From assembly GCA_001570385.1 (NCBI GenBank), contig BBYL01000033.1:1-64000 (forward strand): DNA of 64,000 nt, written 5' to 3'. Numbering within the stretch: position 1 is the stretch's first letter; every line of letters starts with the position of its first letter. The notes beneath the pieces were generated by a model, which worked only from the letters and a program-made list of their open reading frames with translations, did not search any database and was not told where the DNA came from. Both the position numbers and the translations under genes were made by a program. Of the stretch, positions 1 through 8,777 are shown piece after piece. Source of the DNA: Microtetraspora glauca (GTDB lineage: Bacteria; Actinomycetota; Actinomycetes; Streptosporangiales; Streptosporangiaceae).

Positions 1-383
1 CTCCTGGCCAACATTCAACATGAATGTCAACCAAAGGAATCCATCCCCCCACACCCGAAAGCGCAGGATAGGACGGGGTTGTGCATCATGCACTGGCTTT
101 TAGCACACTGTTGAGTTCTCAAGAAACGGACGCGACCACCATCACCTCAGACTCGAAACCGAGCCATCCGCTCCGGGGCGTTTACGCTTCGTTTTGTTTT
201 GTTCTTACTTTCGCTATTCTTTCAGGCCGCCCGATCCGTGTCAAACCGTCCCATTTCGGAACACTTGACCCGAACCCTGCAACCCGAGAGGAATCGCAGC
301 CGCCCCGTCTCCGGGGCAACCCCTCTAACTTACCAGACCAGAGACGTTCTCGCGAACTAATCTTCAGAACCAGCGTGTTTCAA
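1..383 (-). promoter_or_regulatory. rRNA operon promoter and leader region (16S gene lies left of the window)
   Basis: Read on the minus strand, this gene-free stretch resembles the upstream part of an actinobacterial rrn operon. Two tandem promoter candidates are visible: TTGAAA (383-378), 17 nt, TTAGTT (360-355); and TTGACA (244-239), 17 nt, AAGAAT (221-216). They are followed by a boxA-like element (126-101), a small dyad GTGCA-TCA-TGCAC (81-93) and a hairpin ACATTCA-ACA-TGAATGT (11-27) near the edge. A leader is favoured over a 16S-23S spacer because no 16S sequence lies upstream on the minus strand. The remainder up to 597 shows nothing else convincing and presumably contains the promoter of the oligopeptidase gene. 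Confidence 0.7.
101..126 (-). promoter_or_regulatory. boxA-like rRNA antitermination element
   Basis: The minus strand reads TTTCTTGAGAACTCAACAG followed by TGTGC. This is the conserved actinobacterial rrn leader element related to boxA, where Nus factors load for rRNA antitermination. The assignment is from remembered rrn leaders of mycobacteria and streptomycetes. The 16S gene itself is not in the window. Confidence 0.7.
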
Positions 384-597
384 GGGAATATCGACGTTTC
401 CCGCACTCGCCCATGCTTGATCACCGAAGAGATCGGAAGGGGTTGTGCCGGGCGTTGCCGACGGCAAAAGATTAGCAGTCATTCGGAGCACCCGAGTACG
501 GATCGAGCAGGCCGCCATCCCCGCGCCCATCAAGTGGGCGCAAGCCGTACGAAACGAACCCCCGCGGCCCGCACGGGCCCGAACATAGACTCGGCCC

Positions 598-2655
598 GTG
601 AGCAGCGAGATGCCACCTGTGGCGAAGAAGATTCCGGCCGCCCGCACCCATCACGGCGACATCGTGATCGACGAGTACGCGTGGCTGTTCAAGAAGGACG
701 ACGCGGACACCATCTCCTACCTGGAGGCCGAGAACGCCTACACGCAGCAGGTGACCGGCCACCTGAAGGACCTCGAGGAGACGGTCTTCCAGGAGATCAA
801 GGCCCGCACCCTGGAGACCGACCTGTCGGTCCCGACGCGCAAGGGCGCCTGGTGGTACTACTCGCGCACCGAGGAGGGCAAGCAATACGGCATCCACTGC
901 CGGGTCGCGGCGGACGGGGACGATCCACCCGCGCTGACGGCCGGGGAGCCCCTTCCCGGCGAGCAGATCCTCCTGGACGGGAACGTTCTGGCCGGCGACA
1001 GTCCGTTCTTCGCACTCGGGACGAGTGCGGTCAGCCCCGACGGCACGATGCTGGCGTACTCCACGGACTTCTCCGGTGACGAGCGGTTCACGCTGAGGTT
1101 CAAGGACCTCGGTACCGGCGAGCTCCTCCCGGACGAGATTCCGGGCATCTTCTATGGCGGAACGTGGTCGGCCGACGGTTCGACGTTCTTCTACACCACG
1201 ATCGACGAGGCGTGGCGCCCCTATCGGGTGCACCGCCACACGCTGGGATCCGAGGAGGACGTCCTCGTCTACCAGGAGGACGACGAGCGGTTCTGGGTCG
1301 GCATCGGACTGACGCGCAGCCAGCGATACCTCGTGCTCAGCGCGGGCAGCAAGATCACCAGCGAGGTCCGGGTGCTGGACGCCGCCGACCCGACCGGCGA
1401 GTTCACCGTCGTACGGCCGCGCCGCACCGGTGTCGAGTACGACCTCGACCACGCGGGCGACCACTTCCTGGTCCTGCACAACGACGACGCGCGGAACTTC
1501 GAGCTGGCCACCGCGCCGATCGACGACCCCGGGACGTGGACGCCGCTGATCGAGCATCGCGAGGACACCCGGCTGCTCGACGTGGACGCCTTCAAGGACC
1601 ACATCGTCGTGCACTTCCGCCGCCAGGGGCTGACCGGCATCAGGATCCTGCCGGGCGGGGCGCGCGAGCCGTACGAGATCCCGTTCCCGGAGCCGCTCTA
1701 CGAGGTGACACCGTCGGGGAACCCGGAGTTCGAGGCCACCCGGCTGCGGCTCGCCTACACCTCGATGGTCACTCCGCCGTCGGTGTACGACTACGACCTC
1801 GCGTCGGACGAGCTGATCCTCCTCAAGCGGAGGCCCGTGCTCGGCGGGTACGACCCCGAGGACTACGAGCAGTTCCGCGAGTGGGCGACCGCCGAGGACG
1901 GCACCCGGGTGCCCATCTCGATCGTGATGAGGAAGGGCACCGCCCGGCCCGCTCCCACCCTCCTGTACGGCTACGGCAGCTACGAGACGTCGATCGACCC
2001 GTACTTCTCGGTGGCCCGGCTGTCGCTCCTCGACCGGGGGTTCGTCTTCGCCGTGGCGCACGTCAGAGGCGGCGGCGAGATGGGCCGCGGCTGGTACGAG
2101 GACGGCAAGCTGACCAGGAAGAAGAACACCTTCACCGACTTCGTGGCCTGTGCCGGGCATCTCAAGGCCGCGGGCTGGTCCAGCGCGATCATCGCCCGGG
2201 GCGGTTCCGCGGGCGGCCTGCTCATGGGCGCGGTCGCCAACATCGCGCCGGAGGAGTTCGCCGGGATCGTCGCCGAGGTGCCGTTCGTGGACGCTCTGAA
2301 CACGATCCTGGACCCGTCGATGCCGTTGACCGTCATCGAATGGGACGAGTGGGGCGATCCTCTGCACAATCCGGATGTCTATGCCTATATGAAGTCGTAC
2401 TCGCCATACGAGAACATCGACGGCAGGCCGTACCCGCCGATCCTGGCGATCACCAGCCTGAACGACACCCGCGTGCTGTACCACGAGCCCGCGAAGTGGA
2501 TCGCCAGGCTGCGTGCCACCGCCCAGGGTGGCCCGTTCCTGCTCAAGACCGAGATGGGCGCGGGCCACGGCGGCAGGAGCGGCCGCTATGACGCGTGGCG
2601 CGAGGAGGCCTTCGCGCTGTCCTGGATTCTCGACAGAGCTGGAGTGACGGAATGA
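598..2655 (+). CDS. ptrB: Oligopeptidase B / prolyl oligopeptidase family serine peptidase (S9A)
   Basis: This 685-residue protein is the usual length for oligopeptidase B, a cytoplasmic serine peptidase that cuts short peptides after basic residues. It has an N-terminal beta-propeller region (about 1-400) and a C-terminal alpha/beta hydrolase. The catalytic triad is visible: Ser537 in GGSAGG, Asp623 in NDTRV and His657 in GAGHGG. No signal peptide is seen. The start is GTG at 598; an in-frame ATG at 610 is an alternative. The stop overlaps the next gene by ATGA, so the two are likely cotranslated. Family assignment is firm; a preference for basic residues is inferred from the family. Confidence 0.9.
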   Translation: MSSEMPPVAKKIPAARTHHGDIVIDEYAWLFKKDDADTISYLEAENAYTQQVTGHLKDLEETVFQEIKARTLETDLSVPTRKGAWWYYSRTEEGKQYGIHCRVAADGDDPPALTAGEPLPGEQILLDGNVLAGDSPFFALGTSAVSPDGTMLAYSTDFSGDERFTLRFKDLGTGELLPDEIPGIFYGGTWSADGSTFFYTTIDEAWRPYRVHRHTLGSEEDVLVYQEDDERFWVGIGLTRSQRYLVLSAGSKITSEVRVLDAADPTGEFTVVRPRRTGVEYDLDHAGDHFLVLHNDDARNFELATAPIDDPGTWTPLIEHREDTRLLDVDAFKDHIVVHFRRQGLTGIRILPGGAREPYEIPFPEPLYEVTPSGNPEFEATRLRLAYTSMVTPPSVYDYDLASDELILLKRRPVLGGYDPEDYEQFREWATAEDGTRVPISIVMRKGTARPAPTLLYGYGSYETSIDPYFSVARLSLLDRGFVFAVAHVRGGGEMGRGWYEDGKLTRKKNTFTDFVACAGHLKAAGWSSAIIARGGSAGGLLMGAVANIAPEEFAGIVAEVPFVDALNTILDPSMPLTVIEWDEWGDPLHNPDVYAYMKSYSPYENIDGRPYPPILAITSLNDTRVLYHEPAKWIARLRATAQGGPFLLKTEMGAGHGGRSGRYDAWREEAFALSWILDRAGVTE

Positions 2656-3677
2656 CCTACACCGCTGCCGACGATCGGTACGGCCCCATGCCGTACAACC
2701 GGACCGGGAGAAGCGGGTTGAAGCTGCCGGCGGTCTCTCTGGGGCTCTGGCACAACTTCGGGGACGACAAGCCGATCGACACCCAGCGCGCCATCCTGCG
2801 CCGGGCGTTCGACCGGGGCGTGACGCACTTCGACCTGGCCAACAACTACGGCCCGCCGTACGGCTCGGCGGAGATCAACTTTGGTCGCCTCTTCCGCGAA
2901 GATTTCGCGAAATATCGGGACGAGCTGGTGATCTCGACGAAGGCGGGCTACGACATGTGGCCCGGCCCGTACGGCGAGTGGGGCTCGCGCAAGTACCTGC
3001 TGTCCAGCCTCGACCAGTCACTCTCGCGCATGGGCCTGGACTACGTGGACATCTTCTACAGCCACAGGTTCGACCCCGAGACGCCGCTCGAAGAGACCAT
3101 GGGGGCGCTGGACCACGCCGTGCGCTCCGGCAAGGCGCTCTACGCCGGGATCTCGTCGTACTCCCCCGAGAGGACGAAGGAGGCCGCGGACATCCTGCGG
3201 GCCATGGGGACGCCGCTGCTCATCCACCAGCCGTCGTACTCCATGCTCAACCGGTGGATCGAGGGCGGCCTGCTCGACACCCTCGAAGAGGAGGGCGTGG
3301 GCTGCATCGCGTTCTCCCCGCTGGCCCAGGGCATGCTGACCGACCGATACCTGGACGGCATCCCCCAGGGATCCCGGGCCGCCCAGGGCAAGTCCCTGGA
3401 CCCCGGACTGCTGACTGACGAGACGCTGCGGCACATCCGCACGCTGCACGAGATCGCGCGCCGGCGCGGCCAGTCCCTCGCGCAGATGGCCCTGGCGTGG
3501 GCGCTCCGGGACCGGCGGGTGACCTCGGTCCTGATCGGCGCGAGCAGCGTCGCCCAGCTCGACGACAGCCTCGACGCGGTGAAGGGCCTCGACTTCACGC
3601 AGGACGAGCTGGACGCCATCGACAAGGACGCCGTCGAGGCCGGCATCAACCTCTGGGCCGCCTCCAGCGACGGCTGA
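2652..3677 (+). CDS. Aldo/keto reductase, L-glyceraldehyde 3-phosphate reductase (YghZ) type
   Basis: A 341-residue NADPH-dependent aldo/keto reductase. The N-terminus through SLGLWHNFGDD closely follows the E. coli YghZ/Gpr family, which reduces L-glyceraldehyde 3-phosphate and other small aldehydes. The catalytic tetrad is visible as Asp61, Tyr66 (NNYGPPYG), Lys97 (STKAGY) and His138 (YSHRFDP). The ATG at 2652 overlaps the TGA of the upstream peptidase, indicating translational coupling. The early start is supported because the conserved family N-terminus begins immediately after it. A strong hairpin follows the stop. The true substrate cannot be read from the sequence. Confidence 0.9.
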   Translation: MTYTAADDRYGPMPYNRTGRSGLKLPAVSLGLWHNFGDDKPIDTQRAILRRAFDRGVTHFDLANNYGPPYGSAEINFGRLFREDFAKYRDELVISTKAGYDMWPGPYGEWGSRKYLLSSLDQSLSRMGLDYVDIFYSHRFDPETPLEETMGALDHAVRSGKALYAGISSYSPERTKEAADILRAMGTPLLIHQPSYSMLNRWIEGGLLDTLEEEGVGCIAFSPLAQGMLTDRYLDGIPQGSRAAQGKSLDPGLLTDETLRHIRTLHEIARRRGQSLAQMALAWALRDRRVTSVLIGASSVAQLDDSLDAVKGLDFTQDELDAIDKDAVEAGINLWAASSDG

Positions 3678-3682
3678 CCGGG

Positions 3683-3720
3683 CGCCCTCTGGCCGTACGG
3701 GTTCGTACGGCTAGAGGGCG
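3683..3720. terminator. Bidirectional hairpin terminator
   Basis: A near-perfect inverted repeat lies between the convergent aldo/keto reductase (+) and membrane protein (-) genes: arms CGCCCTCT/AGAGGGCG and GCCGTAC/GTACGGC with a small loop. It overlaps the stop codon of the minus-strand gene. No U-tract is present on either side, which is common for actinomycete terminators. Confidence 0.6.
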
Positions 3721-6086
3721 TTGTGGCGTTGCAGCCAGGCGAAGGACGCCCAGCCGGGCAGGACGGGCAGCCAGAACGTCATCAGCCGGTACAGCAGCAC
3801 AGCCGACAGGGCGACGGACCTGTCCATCCCGGCGACCGTCAGCCCCACGGAGAGCGCCGCCTCGACCGCCCCCAGACCACCCGGTGTGGGGGCGGCCGAG
3901 CCGATCGCGTTGGCCGTGAGGAAGACCACGGCGATCGCCGCGAAGCTCAGGTCACCGCCGAACGCCCGGACGCACGCGTACAGGCAGGCCACGAAGGCGA
4001 TGGTGAGCAGAAGCGTTCCGCCGACCGCTTCGAAGATCTTGGACGGCGACTGGAGCACGTCCAGCAGCCGGGGCACCACACCGGAGAACATCGCACGCAG
4101 CCGTACGGTCACGAACCGGCGCAGCGGCCGGACGGCCAGCACGATCAGGCAGAGCACGGCGGTCGCGAGCAGCGCGATCAGCAGCCCGCGTGACGGGGTC
4201 AGAGAGGGCGCCGCCTGCGTGCCCGTGATGTATCCGAAGAACAGCAGCAGCATGAGGTGGAACATCAGGCCGATGAGCTGGGACGCGCCCACGCTCGCCA
4301 CCGCCGGGCCGGAAGGGATGCCGCGTTTCTGCAGGTATCTGGTGTTGATCGCGACGCCGCCGACCGCGGCGGGCGCGACCAGCTTGACGAACGACGCGGC
4401 GAACTGCGCCAGGACCGTCGGCCCGAGCGGGAGATGCTCGGGGACGAACCCGCGCAACATGATCGCCGCGGCGACATAGCTCAGGCCGGCGCCGACCAGA
4501 GCCACGCCGCCCCAGGCCCAGTTGGCGCTGGTCACCACCGAGAACAGGTTCACCTGGCTGATCTGGGAGAGCAGGATGTACGCGGCGATGGCGCTCGCGA
4601 TGATCGTCACCAGGGTCTTCGGCTGGAACCGTTCGAGCCGGACCTCGTCCACCTCGACCTGCGGCTTGAGCGCGACGATCTGCTCGCGGAGAGCGGGCAG
4701 GAGGTTCTTCTCCTTGCGCGCCGCGGCGCGGGTGCCGCGGCTGAGCGCGATCCGCTGCAACAGCGGCAGCGCCCCGGCGAGCGTGTCCGCGCCCAGCACG
4801 GCCGCCGCCGAGGCGACCGAGCGCTCCGGCCCCACGCGCAGGCCCAGGTAGGCCAGGAGTTGAGCGAGGTCGAGCCGGAGCAGCAGGTCACCGGCCGCGA
4901 TCTCGCCGCTCCGCGCGTCGACCAGCAGCACCCGGCCGTCCTTGTCCACGTGGATGCTCTCGCCGGTGAGGTGCCGGTGCGCGAGCCGGTGCGCCTGGAG
5001 CAGCCGCACCTGCTCCCAGATCTGGGCGAGCAGCGCGTCGTCGATCTCGTCGTCGCTGAGCTCCTCCAGCGAGCGGCTTCCGACGTGCTCGTAGGCGAGG
5101 AGCGCCGCCTCCGTGCCCACCTCGCTGGTGCCGAGGAGGCGCGGCAGGTTCGCCCCGGCCGCCTGGGCGGCGTACGCCATCAGGGCCTCGCGCTCCAGCT
5201 CGGCCCGGAGCGAGCGGATGGCCCGTCGTCTCGTGTCGGGGTGCAGCCACACGCGCCGCCACAGCCGGTAGGCGATCCCGGCCACCTGCCGGTCACGGTC
5301 GAGGACGGTCACGTCGAGGTGGCTCTTGTCCGCGAGCCCCACGAGGTAACGGCGGCTGCCCGAGCTGTCGTCCTCGACCCGCCGCGCGCTCACCGGGACG
5401 AAGCCGAGGCGCCTCAGCGCGGCGACCACCGCGCTGCCCGGCGGCCGGGTGTTCGCGCTGCCGATGCCGTACAGGGTGCCGAAGCCGACGGCGAGGCCGA
5501 CGAGATAGGTGACCATCACCCCGAGCGCGGTCACCCTGGTCGCGGTGAACAGGGCGAACACGTCGAGCACGATCGCCGCCGCCATCAGCGCGCGCCATCG
5601 GGGCCGGCGGGACATCCGTACGGCCGTGGCGTACGCGACGGCGGGGGTCAGCACGGTGTTGAGCGGCTCGACGTCCCTGCCGCCGGTCAGGAGCTGCTTG
5701 AGTTCGAGAGGGCCGGATCCGATCAGCCACTCGTCCAGCGAGTACGAGATCAGTAGGGCGAGGATGGCGGCGATCAGCCCCTGGGTGACGCGCATCCCGT
5801 CGCGGTGGAAGACCCGTTCGACGGCGAACGCCACCGGTACGACCAGCACGAAGATGCCGCCGAGCAGGCCCGATGCGGACGACAACACGTCGGGCGCGCG
5901 CCCGGTGCCCGCCTGGACGTCGGTCTCCAGGCCGTTGAGCGTGCGCTGCAGCGCCAGGGCGAGCAGCACCACCGCGACGAGCGCCACCAGGGTGAGCAGG
6001 AAGCGCAGGGCGTCGGACGGGCGGCGGATGCGCTGCGGCAGCAGGGGCTCGACGACGAGGACGACTCCGCGATCAGGAGTCTCCAT
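3711..6086 (-). CDS. Lysylphosphatidylglycerol synthase-like (UPF0104) integral membrane protein with embedded kinase-like segment
   Basis: A 791-residue protein. The N-terminus has several hydrophobic helices (for example the VALVAVVLLALALQ stretch). A soluble middle region of about 200 residues contains LAHRHLTGESIHVDKDGR then LLVDARSG, resembling the catalytic loop and metal-binding Asp of aminoglycoside-phosphotransferase/kinase folds. The C-terminal half is a run of membrane helices of the LPG_synthase_TM (flippase-like) family. There is no MprF lysyl-transferase domain, so lysinylation of lipid is not implied. The start at 6086 is chosen over an upstream in-frame ATG because AAAGGAG precedes it by 12-13 nt. 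It is divergent from the RpiB-like gene. Its substrate is unknown. Confidence 0.75.
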   Translation of the reverse strand: METPDRGVVLVVEPLLPQRIRRPSDALRFLLTLVALVAVVLLALALQRTLNGLETDVQAGTGRAPDVLSSASGLLGGIFVLVVPVAFAVERVFHRDGMRVTQGLIAAILALLISYSLDEWLIGSGPLELKQLLTGGRDVEPLNTVLTPAVAYATAVRMSRRPRWRALMAAAIVLDVFALFTATRVTALGVMVTYLVGLAVGFGTLYGIGSANTRPPGSAVVAALRRLGFVPVSARRVEDDSSGSRRYLVGLADKSHLDVTVLDRDRQVAGIAYRLWRRVWLHPDTRRRAIRSLRAELEREALMAYAAQAAGANLPRLLGTSEVGTEAALLAYEHVGSRSLEELSDDEIDDALLAQIWEQVRLLQAHRLAHRHLTGESIHVDKDGRVLLVDARSGEIAAGDLLLRLDLAQLLAYLGLRVGPERSVASAAAVLGADTLAGALPLLQRIALSRGTRAAARKEKNLLPALREQIVALKPQVEVDEVRLERFQPKTLVTIIASAIAAYILLSQISQVNLFSVVTSANWAWGGVALVGAGLSYVAAAIMLRGFVPEHLPLGPTVLAQFAASFVKLVAPAAVGGVAINTRYLQKRGIPSGPAVASVGASQLIGLMFHLMLLLFFGYITGTQAAPSLTPSRGLLIALLATAVLCLIVLAVRPLRRFVTVRLRAMFSGVVPRLLDVLQSPSKIFEAVGGTLLLTIAFVACLYACVRAFGGDLSFAAIAVVFLTANAIGSAAPTPGGLGAVEAALSVGLTVAGMDRSVALSAVLLYRLMTFWLPVLPGWASFAWLQRHNAL

Positions 6087-6129
6087 CGTCGTGTTCTTCT
6101 CCTTTATGCCCCTCACCACCAGCGATTCT

Positions 6130-6144
6130 GTGCGATCTTCGCAC
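6130..6144. promoter_or_regulatory. Dyad GTGCGA-TCT-TCGCAC in divergent promoter region
   Basis: A perfect 6+3+6 inverted repeat sits in the 79-bp gap between the membrane protein gene (-) and the isomerase gene (+). On the minus strand it lies within the spacer of a plausible promoter, TGGACA, 18 nt, CAGAAT. On the plus strand CACAAT (6153-6158) ends 7 nt before the ATG at 6166, suggesting a leaderless start. An operator role is inference. Confidence 0.35.
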
Positions 6145-6165
6145 TCAGTGTCCACAATCGATGCC

Positions 6166-6612
6166 ATGCGACTTTCACTCGCCTCGGACAGCCTTGATGG
6201 CATAGCGTCACATATCGTGACCGAAGCGGAGCGGCGCGGTCATTCAGTCACACTCTATGGAGCGTTGGCCCCAGGTGGCCGGGCGGATTGGGCGTGGTGC
6301 TGCTCCGAGGCCGCGCGGGACGTGGCGGCGGGCCGGGCGGACCAGGGCATCGTCTGCTGCTGGACCGGGACCGGGGCCTCGATCGCCGCGAACAAGGTAC
6401 CGGGCGTACGCGCCGCGCTGTGCGTCGACGCGGCCACCGCTGCGGGCGCGCGCACCTGGAACGACGCCAACGTTCTCGCGCTGAGCCTCCGGCTGACCTC
6501 CCGCCAGATCCTGACCGAGATCCTCGACGCGTGGTTCTCCACGGGGCCGAGCACCGCCGAGGACGACCGGGCGAACGTCGACCGGCTGATAGATCTTGAG
6601 GGGGGCTCGTAA
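6166..6612 (+). CDS. RpiB/LacA/LacB family sugar-phosphate isomerase
   Basis: A 148-residue RpiB-family protein, matching the family size (140-160 residues). It carries the diagnostic segment CCWTGTGASIAANKVPG followed by RAALCVD and the motif WNDANVLAL. These correspond to the phosphate-binding and active-site loops that interconvert ribose 5-phosphate and ribulose 5-phosphate or related sugars. Known RpiB enzymes have an active-site Cys in the G-[CT]-G loop region, and CC is present here. The ATG at 6166 has no Shine-Dalgarno but a -10-like CACAAT ends 7 nt before it, so the transcript may be leaderless. The oxidoreductase gene follows after 10 bp and is probably cotranscribed. Confidence 0.85.
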   Translation: MRLSLASDSLDGIASHIVTEAERRGHSVTLYGALAPGGRADWAWCCSEAARDVAAGRADQGIVCCWTGTGASIAANKVPGVRAALCVDAATAAGARTWNDANVLALSLRLTSRQILTEILDAWFSTGPSTAEDDRANVDRLIDLEGGS

Positions 6613-6622
6613 AGTTACCGCC

Positions 6623-8686
6623 ATGGAATTGCGCGTTCTGGGTGCCTGCCCGCTCGACTGCCCCGACACGTGCTCGTGGGAGGTGACGGTCAGGGACGGC
6701 CAGGCGGTCGGCCTGCGCGGAAACCGTGATCATCCGTTCACACGGGGCGCACTCTGCGTGAAGGTCAACCGCTACCTGGAGCACACGCGAGCGGCCGACC
6801 GGATCCTGCACCCGATGAAGCGGGTGGGGCCCAAGGGTTCCGGCCGGTTCGAGCGGATCAGCTGGGACGAGGCGCTCCGAACGATCGCCGACCGGCTGAC
6901 GGGCATCGTCGCCGAGCACGGCGGCGAAGCCATCTGGCCGTACCAGGGCACCGGCACGCTGGGGTTCATCCAGGGTGAGGGCGGCCTGGCCGGGCGGCGG
7001 TTCTGGAACGTCCTCGGCGCGTCCCAGCACGACCTGAACATCTGCTCACGCGCGGGGAACCTCGGCGTCACGTACGTCAACGGCACCCCCGGCGGCATGG
7101 ACCCCGAGACGTTCGCGTTGTCCAAGCTGATCCTGCTGTGGGGCACCAACACCCTGACCAGCGGTCACCACATGTGGAAGTTCGTCCAGGACGCGAAGGC
7201 GAACGGCGCGCACGTCGTGGCGATCGACCCCATCAGGACCCGCACCGCCGACCAGGCCGACGAGCACCTGCCGATCCGGCCGGGGACGGACGGCGCCCTC
7301 GCCCTCGGGCTGCTCAACGTGGTCCTGGAAGAAGGGGCCGAAGATCGGGAGTACCTGGAGAACCACACCCTCGGCTGGGACGAGTTCAAGGCAGAGATCC
7401 AGAAATATCCTCCGAGCAGGGTGGCCGAGATCACCGGCCTGCCCGAGGCGGACATCCGGGCACTCGGCGTACGGCTCGCGCACACCAGGCCCACCGGCAT
7501 CCGCGCGACGATGGGCATCCAGCGGCACGAGGGCGGAGGTGCCGCGATGCGCGCGATCGCCTGCATCCCCGGGGTGACGGGCGACTGGCGGCATCCGGGA
7601 GGCGGCGTGTCCTATTCCACGTCCGCGCACTTCCCGCTGCGCGTGGACCCGCGCGACGACCTGCTGGAGAAGCCGGTCCGCACGCTGACGATGACCCGAC
7701 TGGCCGACGGCCTGGACGAGTCCGTGAAGTGCCTGTGGGTCTATGCCGCCAACCCGCTCGGCTCGACCTCCGACCAGAACCGCGTACGCGAGGCGATGCT
7801 GCGCGAGGACCTGTTCACGGTCGTGATGGAGCAGTTCCCGACCGACACCGTCGACTACGCCGACATCGTGCTGCCCGCGACCATGCAGACCGAGCACATG
7901 GACCTGCACGCGGGCTACGGCCACATGTACGTGATGTGGAACGAGCCCGCCGTCGAGGCCCCCGGCGAGTGCGTGTCCACGACGGAGACTTTCCGCCGGC
8001 TGGCCCGGCACATGGGCCTGACGGAGCCCTCGCTGTACGACTCCGACCTGGAGCTGGCCGAGCAGCTCCTCAGCGGGACGCCGGGCATCACGCTGGAGCG
8101 GCTGCGCAAGGAGGGCTGGGCGCGGCTCGCGGTCGACGACCCGTTCGTCCCCTTCACCGACGGCTTCCCCACGCCGTCCGGCAGGCTGGAGTTCGTCTCC
8201 GAGCGGGCCGAGGCCGACGGCCTCCCCAGGGTCGCGGGATACGTCCCCTCGCTCAGCGCCCGTACGGCGTCGGCGACGAAGCTGACGCTGATCACGCCTG
8301 CCTCGCACACCTTCCTCAACACGATCTTCAGCAACAACCCCGAGCTGCTCAGACGGTCCAAGGGACCGCGGGTCATGATCAATCCGGCGGACGCGGAGGC
8401 GCGCGGGCTCACCGACGGGCAGCTCGTCAGGGTGTTCAACGACAACGGGGAGTTCTCGGCGTACGCGGAGATCAGCGACCGGGTCAAGCCCGGTGTGGCC
8501 GCGGCGCCGAAGGGCCACTGGCCCAAGCTCAGTCCCGGCGGCTCGAACCCCAACTCCGTGGTGGACGAGCGCGACGCCGACATGGGCCGCGGCGCCGTCT
8601 ACCACGACAACCTCGTCGACATCGCCCCGGCGCCGAAGGGGTCGCGTCCAGGCGATCCGAGCCAACGGCCCGTCTCCGAACGTTGA
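6623..8686 (+). CDS. Molybdopterin-dependent oxidoreductase (formate dehydrogenase/nitrate reductase-like catalytic subunit)
   Basis: A 687-residue member of the DMSO-reductase superfamily. The N-terminal [4Fe-4S] motif is Cys9-x3-Cys13-x3-Cys17-x27-Cys45, followed by the molybdopterin-binding domain and a C-terminal molydopterin-dinucleotide-binding region (from about residue 545). No Tat signal is present, so it is likely cytoplasmic. No electron-transfer or chaperone subunit is adjacent. The substrate is uncertain; similar actinobacterial proteins are annotated as molybdopterin oxidoreductases of unknown specificity. A purine-rich GAGGGGGG lies upstream of the ATG. The pairing with an RpiB-like gene is unexplained. 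Confidence 0.85.
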   Translation: MELRVLGACPLDCPDTCSWEVTVRDGQAVGLRGNRDHPFTRGALCVKVNRYLEHTRAADRILHPMKRVGPKGSGRFERISWDEALRTIADRLTGIVAEHGGEAIWPYQGTGTLGFIQGEGGLAGRRFWNVLGASQHDLNICSRAGNLGVTYVNGTPGGMDPETFALSKLILLWGTNTLTSGHHMWKFVQDAKANGAHVVAIDPIRTRTADQADEHLPIRPGTDGALALGLLNVVLEEGAEDREYLENHTLGWDEFKAEIQKYPPSRVAEITGLPEADIRALGVRLAHTRPTGIRATMGIQRHEGGGAAMRAIACIPGVTGDWRHPGGGVSYSTSAHFPLRVDPRDDLLEKPVRTLTMTRLADGLDESVKCLWVYAANPLGSTSDQNRVREAMLREDLFTVVMEQFPTDTVDYADIVLPATMQTEHMDLHAGYGHMYVMWNEPAVEAPGECVSTTETFRRLARHMGLTEPSLYDSDLELAEQLLSGTPGITLERLRKEGWARLAVDDPFVPFTDGFPTPSGRLEFVSERAEADGLPRVAGYVPSLSARTASATKLTLITPASHTFLNTIFSNNPELLRRSKGPRVMINPADAEARGLTDGQLVRVFNDNGEFSAYAEISDRVKPGVAAAPKGHWPKLSPGGSNPNSVVDERDADMGRGAVYHDNLVDIAPAPKGSRPGDPSQRPVSER

Positions 8687-8704
8687 CCGGATATCAGCGC
8701 CCAG

Positions 8705-8757
8705 ATGGCGGCTCCTGACATCCCGATTTCCCCATCAAGGTTGGGTGCGGAGCCGCC
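8705..8757. terminator. Candidate terminator hairpin with long loop
   Basis: Ten-base arms TGGCGGCTCC (8705-8714) and GGAGCCGCCA (8748-8757) are separated by 33 nt, between the convergent oxidoreductase (+) and acetyltransferase (-) genes. The perfect stem supports a structure, but the long loop makes a terminator role uncertain. Confidence 0.4.
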
Positions 8758-8777
8758 AGATCCGAGCGGGAACCACG

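Noticed and set aside
472..2568. Long antisense open frame opposite the oligopeptidase gene
   Set aside because: It mirrors the coding frame of a recognisable enzyme; such frames are produced by G/C at third positions in high-GC DNA. The translation (Arg/Val/Asp/Gly-rich) has no domain.
5509..6165. Upstream extension of the isomerase frame
   Set aside because: It is antisense to the membrane protein gene. The family N-terminus begins at ATG 6166.
8687..8777. Small RNA or gene between the molybdoenzyme and acetyltransferase
   Set aside because: Only a long-loop inverted repeat is present, best explained as a terminator between convergent genes.
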